DNA of 64,000 nt, taken from Ferruginibacter sp. Its GTDB lineage: Bacteria > Bacteroidota > Bacteroidia > Chitinophagales > Chitinophagaceae. Below are positions 45,722-55,088 of the stretch, piece by piece (the first letter of the stretch is position 1; each line of letters opens with the position of its first letter). Both the position numbers and the translations under genes were made by a program. The stretch covers positions 62,001-126,000 of the forward strand of contig JACMLJ010000006.1 of assembly GCA_014379625.1 (NCBI GenBank), written 5' to 3'. The notes beneath the pieces were generated by a model. That model did no database searches, had not been told where the DNA came from, and worked only from the letters and a program-made list of their open reading frames with translations.

Positions 45722-47053
45722 TTAATGTCCCCCACTCAGTGATATCAGCACATCATCTTTGGCCTTGTTCACTTTGATGAGTATGGTAGCCGCGGCGGCA
45801 ATCAACAAAAACGCCCCGGCAAAACTGATCGCATTGCGTGGATCGTTGTTTAAAAAATGTTTTAGGATATAGCCAAAACTTAAATTTTGAAGGATCATGG
45901 GAATTACGATCATCATATTGATGATGCCCATGTACACCCCATACTTTTCTTTTGGGATATCCGCCACCACCATCAGGTAAGGTACTCCCATCATACTCGC
46001 CCAGGCTATTCCAAAACCGGTCATCGGGGCAAACAGCAAATACTTGTTTTCAATATGCGGAAAAATCAATAAACCCACACCGGCTAATACCAGGCAGGAT
46101 AAATGGACCATTTTCGCACTGTACTTTTTTGCAAGTCCAACCAGTGCAAACGCAGAAAGAAAGGTAACTACATTATACCATCCGTTTACCAACCCGGTCC
46201 ATCCTACCGCTTCACCATATAACCCTTTATTAGCGGGGGTGGTATTCCACACTGAAAGGGCAATGCTCTTGGACGCATTTTGCCAGTAACAAAATAAGGC
46301 GTACCACTGAAATAAATATACCAGCGCCAGGTTCCACATCACCCTGGGCATATATTTAATGGCATGCCCAATCTCTACAACAGGTTTTAAGATGCCGCCT
46401 TTCTCTGCTCTTAATGCAGCCAGTTCCTCGGCTGTGGGTGGTATTTCGGGGGTTTTGCTGATTGACCATAATACGGAAGCTATAGAACAGAACGACCCAA
46501 GGAAAAAGGAACCAAATACCCAGTAGGGAAGACTGCCCGGTTTCTCAGGCATATATTTTTGAAAAATAAACAGGGAAACATTTGCCAGTGTAATTCCCAG
46601 ACCGGTAAAAAAGCTCTGCGTAAGAAAGCCCATAGGCATTTGATCCTTAGGTAATTTATCGGCAATAAATGCGCGGTACGGTTCCATAGCTGTATTATTT
46701 GCTGCATCCAATACCCATAACAAACCCACCGCCATCCATAAAGAACTGCTGAAAGGGTAAATGAATAAACAGATACTGCAAAATAATGCGCCGATAAAAA
46801 AATAAGGTTTGCGCCTTCCAAACCTGGGGTGCCAGGTTTTATCACTCATGGCTCCAATCAGTGGCTGGATCAATAATCCGGTAACAGGGCCGGCCAGGTT
46901 TAATAAAGGGATCTGGTCGGGGCTTGCGCCCAGGAAATCATAAATAGGATTAACAGCGCTTTGTTGCAGGCCAAAACTATATTGAATACCAAAGAAACCA
47001 ACATTCATGTTGATGATCTGCCAAAAACTCATGGTTGGTTTAGGTATGCTCAT
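45722..47053 (-). CDS. MFS sugar transporter (SLC45/GPH-like, probable sucrose or maltose importer)
   Basis: The 443-residue protein has about twelve membrane helices. The motif GAMSDKTWHPRFGRRKPYFF between helices 2 and 3 is typical of the SLC45-like/GPH sugar symporters that take up disaccharides such as sucrose or maltose with protons. It is the first gene of the operon with fructokinase and amylosucrase. A LacI-type palindrome lies 58 bp before the start, which would allow repression in the absence of sugar. No LacI-family regulator gene is in the window. Confidence 0.87.
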   Translation of the reverse strand: MSIPKPTMSFWQIINMNVGFFGIQYSFGLQQSAVNPIYDFLGASPDQIPLLNLAGPVTGLLIQPLIGAMSDKTWHPRFGRRKPYFFIGALFCSICLFIYPFSSSLWMAVGLLWVLDAANNTAMEPYRAFIADKLPKDQMPMGFLTQSFFTGLGITLANVSLFIFQKYMPEKPGSLPYWVFGSFFLGSFCSIASVLWSISKTPEIPPTAEELAALRAEKGGILKPVVEIGHAIKYMPRVMWNLALVYLFQWYALFCYWQNASKSIALSVWNTTPANKGLYGEAVGWTGLVNGWYNVVTFLSAFALVGLAKKYSAKMVHLSCLVLAGVGLLIFPHIENKYLLFAPMTGFGIAWASMMGVPYLMVVADIPKEKYGVYMGIINMMIVIPMILQNLSFGYILKHFLNNDPRNAISFAGAFLLIAAAATILIKVNKAKDDVLISLSGGH

Positions 47054-47111
47054 AGCAATCGTTTAAAGAAGTAAAATCAAATGTAATGAAAACGAATGTC
47101 TTCTTTTGCCG

Positions 47112-47121
47112 CAAACGTTTG
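47112..47121. promoter_or_regulatory. LacI-family-type operator before the sucrose operon
   Basis: The palindrome CAAACGTTTG, preceded by G, lies 58 bp upstream of the MFS start codon. It has the same core as the site at 11140-11151, suggesting that one regulator may bind both. Confidence 0.5.
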
Positions 47122-47255
47122 AAGTGTATAAGAAAAATACTTCGGCAATCAGCCAAAGGCGTATATGTTAATCGATGCAAATGAACTGCACCTACAACCC
47201 AAAAATAAGTTTGCTGGTAACCTTACCAATGCATAAGCCGGATATACCCATGAGA

Positions 47256-47666
47256 TCACCTCAACCTGTTGCTATCCCTGATCAGTTTTTCATCTTTATT
47301 AATTCCCCTTGCAGCAAAGATCAGGGCCAGGACGATGATGATATGCGAGGCGGCGGTAATGGCGAATTCGCCTTTGGAGAAATCGGGGATTTCCCGCAAA
47401 TATAAAAATACCAGGAGCAGGTCGAGCGCAATACCGGCAATGCATAGCCGCAACTGGATGATCCTTTTTTTAAATAAAAATATAGTGATTAAAGTTAACC
47501 CGCCTAATAGGATGGTGGTGCTCATCAATAAAATATTGCCTGTTCCGTTTAGCTGGTGATATTGGTTATCCGGCAGGTAGGTGCCGCTGTAAAAAGAAAA
47601 TTTTAGTGTAATAAAGGTAAGCACGGATGCTATCAATAGCCAGACTGATTGAATACGTTGTATCAT
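47256..47666 (-). CDS. DUF4293 family membrane protein
   Basis: The 136-residue protein has four membrane helices and begins MIQRIQSVWLLIASVLTFITLKFSFYSG, which is the usual start of the DUF4293 family, a small integral membrane protein found only in Bacteroidota. Its function is unknown. It stands alone between the sucrose operon and glyA and is followed upstream by a repeat-rich gap at 47667-48101. Confidence 0.9.
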   Translation of the reverse strand: MIQRIQSVWLLIASVLTFITLKFSFYSGTYLPDNQYHQLNGTGNILLMSTTILLGGLTLITIFLFKKRIIQLRLCIAGIALDLLLVFLYLREIPDFSKGEFAITAASHIIIVLALIFAARGINKDEKLIRDSNRLR

Positions 47667-47694
47667 GAGATTGTATTATGGTGTTAGTTGTAAT

Positions 47695-47745
47695 GGTGAA
47701 TTGGTGAATGGTGAATGGTCAATGGTGAATTGGTGAATGGTGAAT
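47695..47745. repeat. Heptanucleotide phrase array
   Basis: Seven GGTGAAT or GGTCAAT words run head to tail with two single-base slips. The last word abuts the left end of the inverted-repeat element at 47745. Confidence 0.75.
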
Positions 47746-48005
47746 CAATGTCGTTTAGTTAAGCTATTTTTCCTTTTTCGTTCCGTAGGAAAGGTATATC
47801 GGTAGCAATGAAAAAGGTTATGCATTTTCGTTCCTTAGGAGCGATATGTGATTAACTCCCCTTCTTACAATCGTAGCCAATACCAATATCTAAAAACCGA
47901 TTTTACATATCGTCCCTATGGGACGAATTGAATCATCATTAATTCTTTCTACCCATATATCGTCCCATAGGGACGAAGTATTAATCCTTCACTAAATGAC
48001 ATTGA
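47745..48005. repeat. 261-bp element with the same 19-bp ends as 919-1156 but different interior
   Basis: The left end at 47745-47763 is identical to that at 919-937, and the right end at 47987-48005 is its reverse complement with two mismatches. The interior is unrelated to the first element and has four triloop hairpins: 47781-47791 (TTCC/GGAA), 47828-47844, 47910-47926 (TCGTCCC/GGGACGA, loop TAT) and 47960-47976 (same arms, loop ATA). No coding capacity is seen. Heptanucleotide arrays lie on both sides. Confidence 0.78.
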
Positions 48006-48026
48006 ATGGTCAACAGTGAAATATCG

Positions 48027-48061
48027 CCCATTGTCTATTGTTCATCGAAATTTGCCCATTG
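48027..48061. repeat. Heptanucleotide phrase array
   Basis: Words CCCATTG, TCTATTG, TTCATCG, AAATTTG, CCCATTG run in 7-nt register between the inverted-repeat element and the end of glyA. Confidence 0.5.
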
Positions 48062-48101
48062 TATTTTTCCCCCGCCATTTTTGCCTATTCACCCTTCACT
48101 A

Positions 48102-49379
48102 TCAAAGTTCCGGGTACAAATCAAACTGGTTCATAAAATCATTTACCTGTTTACGTACCGTACGGATAACATTGGCATCATCGGCATTCATCAGTACATT
48201 GTCAACGGCATTTACTACAAACTGCATGTCTTCTGCCATCATTCCACGGGTGGTGATGGCGGCCGTCCCCACACGGATACCCGAGGTAACAAAAGCGCTT
48301 TTATCATCAAAGGGAACCATATTTTTATTGAGGGTAATATCTGCCTGTACCAGCGCCTGTTCCGCTTTTTTACCACTGATGTTTTTGTTGCGCAGATCGA
48401 TCAGCATTAAATGATTATCGGTACCATTGCTGATCAATTGATATCCTTTATCTACAAATGCTTTTGCCATTGCCTGTGCATTGGTAACCACCTGTTTGGC
48501 ATAACCGGTAAATTCTTCTGTAAGTATTTCGCCAAATGCAATTGCTTTCGCCGCAATAATATGCTGTAACGGGCCACCCTGTATCCCGGGAAATACAGCC
48601 ATGTCCATAAGATTACTCATCATTCGTAAATTCCCTTTTACATCTTTTAACCCAAAAGGATTCTCAAAATCCTTTTTCATTAGGATAATGCCACCCCTTG
48701 GTCCGCGCAGGGTTTTGTGCGTTGTAGACGTTACAAAATGGCAGTGTTCAAACGGGGAACTTAATAAACCCTTTGCTATCATGGCGGCCGGATGCGCCAT
48801 ATCACATTGTACAAAAGCGCCCACTTCATCCGCCACTTTTCTTATCCGGGCATAGTCCCAGTCGCGGCTATAGGCAGAAGCGCCACAAAAGATCAGTTTT
48901 GGCCGGTAGGTTCTTGCCTGTTCTTCTAATGTTTCATAATCAATCAACCCGGTTTCTTTTACTACCCCATAAAAATGCGCCTCATAAAGTTTACCGGAGT
49001 AATTTACCGGTGAGCCGTGGGTAAGATGGCCGCCCATACTAAGGTCGAGGCCTAAAATTTTATCACCGGGTTGCAGTACCGCTAAAGTAACGGCAGCATT
49101 GGCCTGGGCTCCGCTATGGGGCTGCACATTGGCATAATCACAATTAAAAATTTGCTTGACGCGGTCAATCGCCAGTTGTTCAGTCTGGTCCACAAATTCG
49201 CAGCCTGCATAATACCTTTTTCCGGGATAGCCTTCCGCATATTTATTGGTCATTACACAACCCGATGCCTGCATTACGGGTAAAGAAGTAAAATTTTCCG
49301 AAGCAATTAACTCAAGGCCGTGGCGCTGGCGTTCTAATTCTTTCCTGATGATATCAAAAACCAAGGTATCTCTTTGCAT
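48102..49379 (-). CDS. glyA: Serine hydroxymethyltransferase
   Basis: GlyA transfers the serine side-chain carbon to tetrahydrofolate, giving glycine and 5,10-methylene-tetrahydrofolate. The 425-residue PLP enzyme has the family blocks [35 protein letters not shown] near the start, [11 protein letters not shown], the PLP lysine in [15 protein letters not shown], and [17 protein letters not shown] toward the end. The length is normal. It is a single gene; a TATATTTG -7 box lies 19 bp before the start. Confidence 0.97.
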   Translation of the reverse strand: MQRDTLVFDIIRKELERQRHGLELIASENFTSLPVMQASGCVMTNKYAEGYPGKRYYAGCEFVDQTEQLAIDRVKQIFNCDYANVQPHSGAQANAAVTLAVLQPGDKILGLDLSMGGHLTHGSPVNYSGKLYEAHFYGVVKETGLIDYETLEEQARTYRPKLIFCGASAYSRDWDYARIRKVADEVGAFVQCDMAHPAAMIAKGLLSSPFEHCHFVTSTTHKTLRGPRGGIILMKKDFENPFGLKDVKGNLRMMSNLMDMAVFPGIQGGPLQHIIAAKAIAFGEILTEEFTGYAKQVVTNAQAMAKAFVDKGYQLISNGTDNHLMLIDLRNKNISGKKAEQALVQADITLNKNMVPFDDKSAFVTSGIRVGTAAITTRGMMAEDMQFVVNAVDNVLMNADDANVIRTVRKQVNDFMNQFDLYPEL

Positions 49380-49397
49380 GAATCTTTATTAAGAGTG

Positions 49398-49405
49398 CAA
49401 ATATA
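49398..49405 (-). promoter_or_regulatory. Candidate -7 box for glyA
   Basis: The minus-strand sequence TATATTTG fits TAnnTTTG and gives a leader of roughly 10 nt. A good -33 box was not found. Confidence 0.4.
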
Positions 49406-49556
49406 CAAACCTGTGTTTACTTATCAGGATGAACCCGAATAAATTGATATTGTAACATGTACCGTTTACACAAAATGAACTACTTTCACAAAAGTTTAAA
49501 AAAGCAACATCTTATTGTAAACAAAATATCCGCGGTTTGCGGATTAAGTTTGAAAT

Positions 49557-50549
49557 ATGAAGGCGATAATACCCGTAGCTGGAGCAGGTACTAAACTGCG
49601 TCCACATACATATACACAACCAAAGGCCCTGATTCCTTTAGCCGGAAAAACTATCTTAAGCATCATTGTCGACCAGTTGCATGAGGCGGGGATCAATGAA
49701 TTTGTTTTTATAGTAGGGTACCTGGGAGAAAAAATCCAGGACTATGTAAAAGAAAATTACCCGAATTTAACTTGTCATTTTGTATACCAGAATGAAAGGT
49801 ATGGCACCGGGCATGCCATTGACCTGGCAAAAGAAATTGTAGGGGAAGATGAAGTGCTGATCGTACTGGGCGACACGATCGCGGAATATGATGTAAGAGC
49901 AATGATCGATTCACCCATTTCGATGCTTGCTGTAAAAAAAGTGGATGACCCCCGCAATTTTGGTGTGGCCGAAATTGAAGAAGATGGATTTATAACGCGG
50001 GTTGTGGAAAAGCCCGCCATTCCTAAAAGCAATATGGCCCTGGTAGGAATTTATAAAGTAATTGAAACCCACGATCTTTTTATTTGTTTAAAAAAGATCA
50101 TGGAAAAAATAGGGCGCTCAAACGGTGAATTGAGTTTAACAGACGCGTTGGAGTGCATGATCCAATCGGGCGCCAGGTTCAAATCTGTAAAAGTGCAGTC
50201 ATGGTTTGATTGCGGGAAAAAAGAAACCCTCCTTAAATCCAATGCAACCCTGCTTAAAAAATTTGGTGGCAAGGTAGTTGGGATGGAAAAATTTGAGAAT
50301 ACCATCATTATACCCCCGGTAAGTATTGCTGAGGGCTGCGATATAAAAAATTCTGTGATAGGCCCCAATGTTTCAATTGGCGAAAATACCATCCTTAATT
50401 ATACCATTGTTAAAGAATCGATCATCGGCTCTTTCTCCAAATTATATGATGTGGTGCTGGATGATTCATTAATTGGCAGTGATACCGGTATCAAGGGAGA
50501 AACAAGGTCGCTGAATATTGGAGATAACACGGATATTGATTTAGGATAA
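49557..50549 (+). CDS. Sugar-phosphate nucleotidyltransferase
   Basis: The 330-residue protein has a nucleotidyltransferase domain with the signature AIIPVAGAGTKLRPHTYTQP and PKALIPLAGK, a GTGHAIDLAKE segment and a C-terminal left-handed beta-helix (from about residue 250, SIAEGCDIKNSVIGPNVSIG). This is the layout of bacterial glucose-1-phosphate thymidylyl- or uridylyltransferase-like enzymes, which activate sugar-1-phosphates for polysaccharide synthesis. The nucleotide and sugar cannot be read with confidence; the motif has Lys instead of Arg in GTKLRP. It lies upstream of export genes at 51661-55088. Confidence 0.87.
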   Translation: MKAIIPVAGAGTKLRPHTYTQPKALIPLAGKTILSIIVDQLHEAGINEFVFIVGYLGEKIQDYVKENYPNLTCHFVYQNERYGTGHAIDLAKEIVGEDEVLIVLGDTIAEYDVRAMIDSPISMLAVKKVDDPRNFGVAEIEEDGFITRVVEKPAIPKSNMALVGIYKVIETHDLFICLKKIMEKIGRSNGELSLTDALECMIQSGARFKSVKVQSWFDCGKKETLLKSNATLLKKFGGKVVGMEKFENTIIIPPVSIAEGCDIKNSVIGPNVSIGENTILNYTIVKESIIGSFSKLYDVVLDDSLIGSDTGIKGETRSLNIGDNTDIDLG

Positions 50550-50600
50550 CGGGAGACGGTAATGAACAAGGAGAGACAAATGAGTATAAACTATTATTAA

Positions 50601-50649
50601 CTCCTTACTCCTTCCTCACTACTTACTACTCACTACTTACTGCTCACTG
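50601..50649. repeat. Heptanucleotide phrase array
   Basis: Seven words in perfect register, CTCCTTA, CTCCTTC, CTCACTA, CTTACTA, CTCACTA, CTTACTG, CTCACTG, fill the gap before the nitronate monooxygenase gene. Confidence 0.8.
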
Positions 50650-50663
50650 ATTCCCCCTCCCCC

Positions 50664-51611
50664 ATGATGCCATTCACCAACAGGGTTACCCGGCTTTTTA
50701 AAATTGACTATCCTGTTATACAGGCAGGTATGGTTTGGACTAGTGGCTGGAGGCTTGCAAGTGCGGTTAGTAATGCAGGAGGTTTAGGCCTGATTGGCAG
50801 TGGCAGCATGTATCCGGAAGTATTGAGAGAACATATTGTAAAATGCAAAGCGGCTACTGACAGGCCTTTTGGAGTGAATGTACCGCTTTTATATCCTGGT
50901 GCCGATCAGCATATTCAAATAATTATTGAAGAGAAAGTCCCCATCGTTTTTACATCAGCAGGCAATCCCAAAACATTTACTTCGTTATTAAAGCAGCATG
51001 GTATTACAGTAGTGCATGTGGTAAGCAGCAGTAAGTTTGCTGTAAAAGCCCATGAAGCAGGCTGTGATGCGGTAGTAGCTGAAGGTTTTGAAGCGGGAGG
51101 GCATAATGGAAGAGAAGAAACCACCACGATGGTACTGGTGCCTGCGGTTTGCAGTTCGGTTACCATTCCTGTAATTGCGGCAGGGGGCATCGCTACAGGA
51201 AGGCAGATGTTGAGCGCAATGGTATTGGGAGCTGAAGGTGTACAGATCGGTAGCCGTTTTGTTGCCAGTACGGAAGCATCGGCCCATGCAAATTTTAAGA
51301 CCGCCGTGATCCATGCAAAAGAGGGAGACACGATGCTTTCATTAAAACAACTTACACCGGTGCGGCTGATTAAAAACAGGTTTTATAATGACCTGGAAGA
51401 AGCGCAGAAAAATTGTGCCACCTCCCTGCAGCTCGAGGCATTACTGGGTAAGGGCAGGGCCAAAAAAGGAATGTTTGAAGGTGACCTGGACGAGGGCGAA
51501 CTGGAGATAGGGCAGGTTTCGGCATTAATCAATACGGTGGAACCTGCCGCAGATATACTGAAGAAATTATGGATTGATTTTGAAGCTGCACTGCAACATC
51601 CGCTAAAATGA
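50664..51611 (+). CDS. Nitronate monooxygenase / FabK-like flavoprotein
   Basis: The 315-residue FMN-dependent TIM-barrel protein has the family start RVTRLFKIDYPVIQAGMVW and GGLGLIGSG, the EGFEAGGHNG motif and the FMN phosphate-binding AAGGIATGRQMLSAMVLGAEGVQIGSRF. The family includes 2-nitropropane dioxygenases, nitronate monooxygenases and the enoyl-ACP reductase FabK. Without a fatty-acid gene context either activity is possible. The gene follows a heptanucleotide array and precedes the polysaccharide export genes on the same strand. Confidence 0.88.
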   Translation: MMPFTNRVTRLFKIDYPVIQAGMVWTSGWRLASAVSNAGGLGLIGSGSMYPEVLREHIVKCKAATDRPFGVNVPLLYPGADQHIQIIIEEKVPIVFTSAGNPKTFTSLLKQHGITVVHVVSSSKFAVKAHEAGCDAVVAEGFEAGGHNGREETTTMVLVPAVCSSVTIPVIAAGGIATGRQMLSAMVLGAEGVQIGSRFVASTEASAHANFKTAVIHAKEGDTMLSLKQLTPVRLIKNRFYNDLEEAQKNCATSLQLEALLGKGRAKKGMFEGDLDEGELEIGQVSALINTVEPAADILKKLWIDFEAALQHPLK

Positions 51612-51660
51612 ATTATTTTTATATTGAAATCCAAATATTTGTAAATCAACCAATAGTTAG

Positions 51661-54051
51661 ATGCAACGTATTTACCTGTTTTATAGTACAATGAGGGTGG
51701 TGTTTTTATTTTTTATAACATTGCTTTCTTTATCTTCCTATTGCCAGCAACCTGCACCCACACAGCAGCAGATCAATGAAATGCTGCCGAATGGTATCGA
51801 CCCCACCCAAATGACCAAATCGGGCTTTGACAGTTATTTTAAAGATAATAACCAAAAAAAAACCACCGGAAACGATAAAAATAAGGAGAACCCCGAAATT
51901 GCCAGGCGCCTTCAAAATAAATCTATAGACAAGGATAGTACACAGGGGGACAATATTAAAAAGAGCGCCTTTAGCCCCGACCAAACCTATGGGGCCAATA
52001 TTTTTCAAAATGTGGCGATGAATGATGTCTCCGAACTTTCTACCCCACCCCTGGATTACCCAATTGGTGTAGGCGATCATATCGTTGTTTCTTTGTGGGG
52101 CGGCGGAGAGTACCAGGAAGATTATATTGTAGCCAGGGATGGCGCAATTTTTCCTGCCGGTTTGGGAAAAATAACAGTCCAGGGCCTCAGTTTTGAAGTT
52201 GCCCGCTCTTTAATATACTCAAGGTTCAGGAGCCGGGTTCCGGAAGGAACCAATATCCAGGTAACACTCGGACAGCCCAGGACCATCAATATCAATGCGG
52301 GTGGAGAAGTAATCAGCCCCGGGCCTATTACCGTATCTGCTTTTTCAAACGCTTTCAATGTAATAGGATTGGCCGGGGGGATTACAGAATACGGGAACCT
52401 TCGGGCCATACAGGTGAAAAGGGGCGGTAATTTGATAGAAGTGCTGGATGTGTATAAATATTTAACTTCCGGCGATTTGGGTAAGAAAATATATTTGCAG
52501 AACAATGATTTTGTGCTGGTAACATTTGTAGAAAAAAAAGTGCTGGCCACCGGGCAGTTTAAACGGCCGATGTATTACCAGCTCAAAAAAGAAGAAGGTG
52601 TAAAAGCCCTGATCGGGTATTCGGGGGGCTTCACCGCAGATGCTTTTACCTCTGGCATAAAAGTGATAAGAACGGAAAATGAAACACAAAAAATACGCGA
52701 TGTAAATGCTACGGTAATATTAAAGCTGGCGGGCCAGGATTTTTTATTAAACGACGGGGATATTATAAAGGCTGAGGCGATCAGGCCCGGCATTATCAAT
52801 AAGTTGGAATTAAAAGGGGCCGTGGCTTACCCCGGCATTTATGAGTTAAGAAAAAATGACCGGCTTTTTGATGTAATCAACCGGGCCGGGGGCGTAACAA
52901 AAAATACTTACCTGCCGAGGGCATACATTTTCAGGGGTGCAGGCGATTCTACCAATATTAAATCCGACAAACTGGAAGTGAGCCTGGATGACCTCGATAA
53001 AGATAATTCCGGAAGCATTAACAATGTGGCCCTGCAGGCAAATGATATTATTCAGTTATTTTCGAACAGTGAATTTGGTGAACAGCAAACCGTATCAGTT
53101 TATGGAGAGGTTCGCAAAGAGGGAGAATTGAAAAAATATGGGGGTATGACCCTCCAGGACCTGATCTATTTATCGGGCGGTTTAAAACCATCTGCTGAAT
53201 ATGGAAGGTTGGAAATTTCAAGCATTGTAGATATTGATTCTGCCCTGCAGGGTTTAAAACCAACCCGTACAATTGTAAAATCATACGCTATTCAAAATAA
53301 CCTTGAATTAGATACTGCTTCCGCGAAAATATTACTGAAACCCTACGACCAGGTTTTTGTAAGAAAGAATCCAAACTTTCAGTTGCAGCAGAATGTGCAG
53401 ATACTTGGCCTGGTAAAATATGGAGGGTTGTATCCCCGCTTAAGTAAATATGAAAGGCTGTCCTCTTATATAGAAAGAGCGGGCGGGATAATGGAGAATG
53501 CTAACCTGGGTGGCGCTATTTTATACCGGAATACAACCGAATTGACAAGGGAGAAAATTTTTAATAAACCAGGGAACAATCCTCCCGATAAATCCATTGC
53601 CGACAGCGCTTTACTTCGTTTAGACCAGCCTGTTAGTATTGACCTGTTCAGGGCCATGAAGTACAAAGATTCAAAACATGATATTATTTTGCAGGATAAT
53701 GATTTGATCTATATCCCCGAGATAAATCCATTTGTATCGGTGCAGGGCAGGGTGCAATCCCCCATCAAAATTACTTTTGATAAAGACCATACCAATTTGT
53801 CGTACTACATTGATAAAGCAGGGGGATTTGGGATAAGGCCATGGCGTAAAAGGGTATTCGTAACCTATGCCAACGGAAGGAGCAAGCGCACCAAAAACCT
53901 TTTCTTTGCGCATTTTTACCCAAAAATTGAGGAAGGTAGTACCATCACCATTCCCGAACGGCCCGAGGGAAAAGAGATAACCAATGCGTTGACGCAAGGC
54001 CTTACAACTGCTATCCCGTTGCTGCTGGCCTACTTAATTCTAAAACTTTAA
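51661..54051 (+). CDS. Polysaccharide export protein with multiple SLBB domains (Wza-like)
   Basis: The 796-residue protein has a signal peptide (LFFITLLSLSSYCQQ). A Poly_export domain follows at about residues 120-215 (LDYPIGVGDHIVVSLWGGGEY), then at least five SLBB-type domains seen as repeated GxVxxPGxY-like turns (KGAVAYPGIYELRKNDRL, YGEVRKEGELKKYGGM, LGLVKYGGLYPRLSKYERL). A hydrophobic helix closes the protein (TTAIPLLLAYLIL). It forms the outer-membrane channel for capsule or exopolysaccharide. ATG codons at 51661 and 51691 are both possible; the second sits right at the signal peptide. The chain-length gene follows after 11 bp. Confidence 0.9.
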   Translation: MQRIYLFYSTMRVVFLFFITLLSLSSYCQQPAPTQQQINEMLPNGIDPTQMTKSGFDSYFKDNNQKKTTGNDKNKENPEIARRLQNKSIDKDSTQGDNIKKSAFSPDQTYGANIFQNVAMNDVSELSTPPLDYPIGVGDHIVVSLWGGGEYQEDYIVARDGAIFPAGLGKITVQGLSFEVARSLIYSRFRSRVPEGTNIQVTLGQPRTININAGGEVISPGPITVSAFSNAFNVIGLAGGITEYGNLRAIQVKRGGNLIEVLDVYKYLTSGDLGKKIYLQNNDFVLVTFVEKKVLATGQFKRPMYYQLKKEEGVKALIGYSGGFTADAFTSGIKVIRTENETQKIRDVNATVILKLAGQDFLLNDGDIIKAEAIRPGIINKLELKGAVAYPGIYELRKNDRLFDVINRAGGVTKNTYLPRAYIFRGAGDSTNIKSDKLEVSLDDLDKDNSGSINNVALQANDIIQLFSNSEFGEQQTVSVYGEVRKEGELKKYGGMTLQDLIYLSGGLKPSAEYGRLEISSIVDIDSALQGLKPTRTIVKSYAIQNNLELDTASAKILLKPYDQVFVRKNPNFQLQQNVQILGLVKYGGLYPRLSKYERLSSYIERAGGIMENANLGGAILYRNTTELTREKIFNKPGNNPPDKSIADSALLRLDQPVSIDLFRAMKYKDSKHDIILQDNDLIYIPEINPFVSVQGRVQSPIKITFDKDHTNLSYYIDKAGGFGIRPWRKRVFVTYANGRSKRTKNLFFAHFYPKIEEGSTITIPERPEGKEITNALTQGLTTAIPLLLAYLILKL

Positions 54052-54062
54052 TAACCTCACCG

Positions 54063-55088
54063 GTGAATACGACTGAATTCATAAGAGAAATATTAAAAAG
54101 ACTTGCTCGGTTCCGAATCCTGATCCTCTGCGCCGGGATCATCGCCGCCCTGCTGCTTTTCTTTTATGCAAAAAGCAAAAGGCCCGTTTACACGGCAAAA
54201 GCTACTATTTTTCCACTAACCACTTCCACAGAAAATGCTCTTTCCTCAAGCACTTTAAGCGGGATACTTGGATTGACGGATGCGCCTGCCAGTTTCAGCA
54301 ATGAAGCAACGATCAATATTATTGAATTAACGTTAAGCAGGTATGTGAGGGAGTGGGTGGCATCTGCCAGGTTGCCGGACTTTGAAAATAAAACCATCGC
54401 AGAATTGTTGATCGATGATCATAATAGCCATACATCATTTATGGAAAAGGATATCAAACTACCATTGGACAGTATTTCCCTGGCCATTGCTGGCGCCGAA
54501 TTTTTACAGCCCTGTGTTGCAGCCAAAATGAGTAAGAACGGGGTATTTGAAATATATTTTAGTCATTCCAATAGTAGTTTTATTTCACCCATTGCTACTG
54601 TGCTGATTGATAAGGTATCACAGTTTTATATTGATCTGAAAATAAAAAAAGCAACCGCCGATTATAATTTCACCGTAAGAAAAATTGACTCATTAGATGC
54701 TATCGTGAGCAGTGTTGACAAAAGGGCGGTCCGGATGCAGAACACCACTCTTTTTGCGCCGGATAAACTGGAATATGAAATACCAAAAGAAAGGATCAAC
54801 GCCGATAAGCAGCGCTATATACGCCAAAGGGATATATCATTGAATAACCAGGAAGAAGCGCTTTGGCGTTTACAAAAACTAACGCCCATTATTTCAGTTT
54901 TAGATAAGCCTACTGCTCCATTTAACGTTAGTAAATCACCCGCCGCAGTTTACGCAGTGATGGGTTTATTTGCAGGATGCCTTCTCGCCGCATTTCTTTC
55001 CGTATCCGGGGTTATTTATAAATTCTCTGCGAGTGAAGTCCGGAAGCTACTTTTAGGAACCGGCATTCCGGTGTCTATAAAATCATGA
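54063..55088 (+). CDS. Wzz-type chain length determinant protein
   Basis: The 341-residue inner-membrane protein has a first membrane helix near residue 18-35 (ILILCAGIIAALLLFFYA), a large periplasmic part with coiled-coil character, and a second helix near 300-320 (AVYAVMGLFAGCLLAAFLSV). This is the typical Wzz/PCP shape. It would set the length of the polysaccharide exported by the Wza-like protein encoded just upstream. There is no tyrosine-kinase domain. The start is a GTG at 54063. Its end overlaps the convergent ABC permease gene by 6 bp. Confidence 0.85.
   Translation: MNTTEFIREILKRLARFRILILCAGIIAALLLFFYAKSKRPVYTAKATIFPLTTSTENALSSSTLSGILGLTDAPASFSNEATINIIELTLSRYVREWVASARLPDFENKTIAELLIDDHNSHTSFMEKDIKLPLDSISLAIAGAEFLQPCVAAKMSKNGVFEIYFSHSNSSFISPIATVLIDKVSQFYIDLKIKKATADYNFTVRKIDSLDAIVSSVDKRAVRMQNTTLFAPDKLEYEIPKERINADKQRYIRQRDISLNNQEEALWRLQKLTPIISVLDKPTAPFNVSKSPAAVYAVMGLFAGCLLAAFLSVSGVIYKFSASEVRKLLLGTGIPVSIKS

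Noticed and set aside
49545..49552. TAAGTTTG as promoter of the nucleotidyltransferase gene
   Set aside because: It fits TAnnTTTG but ends only 4 bp before the start codon and has no -33 box at the right distance.
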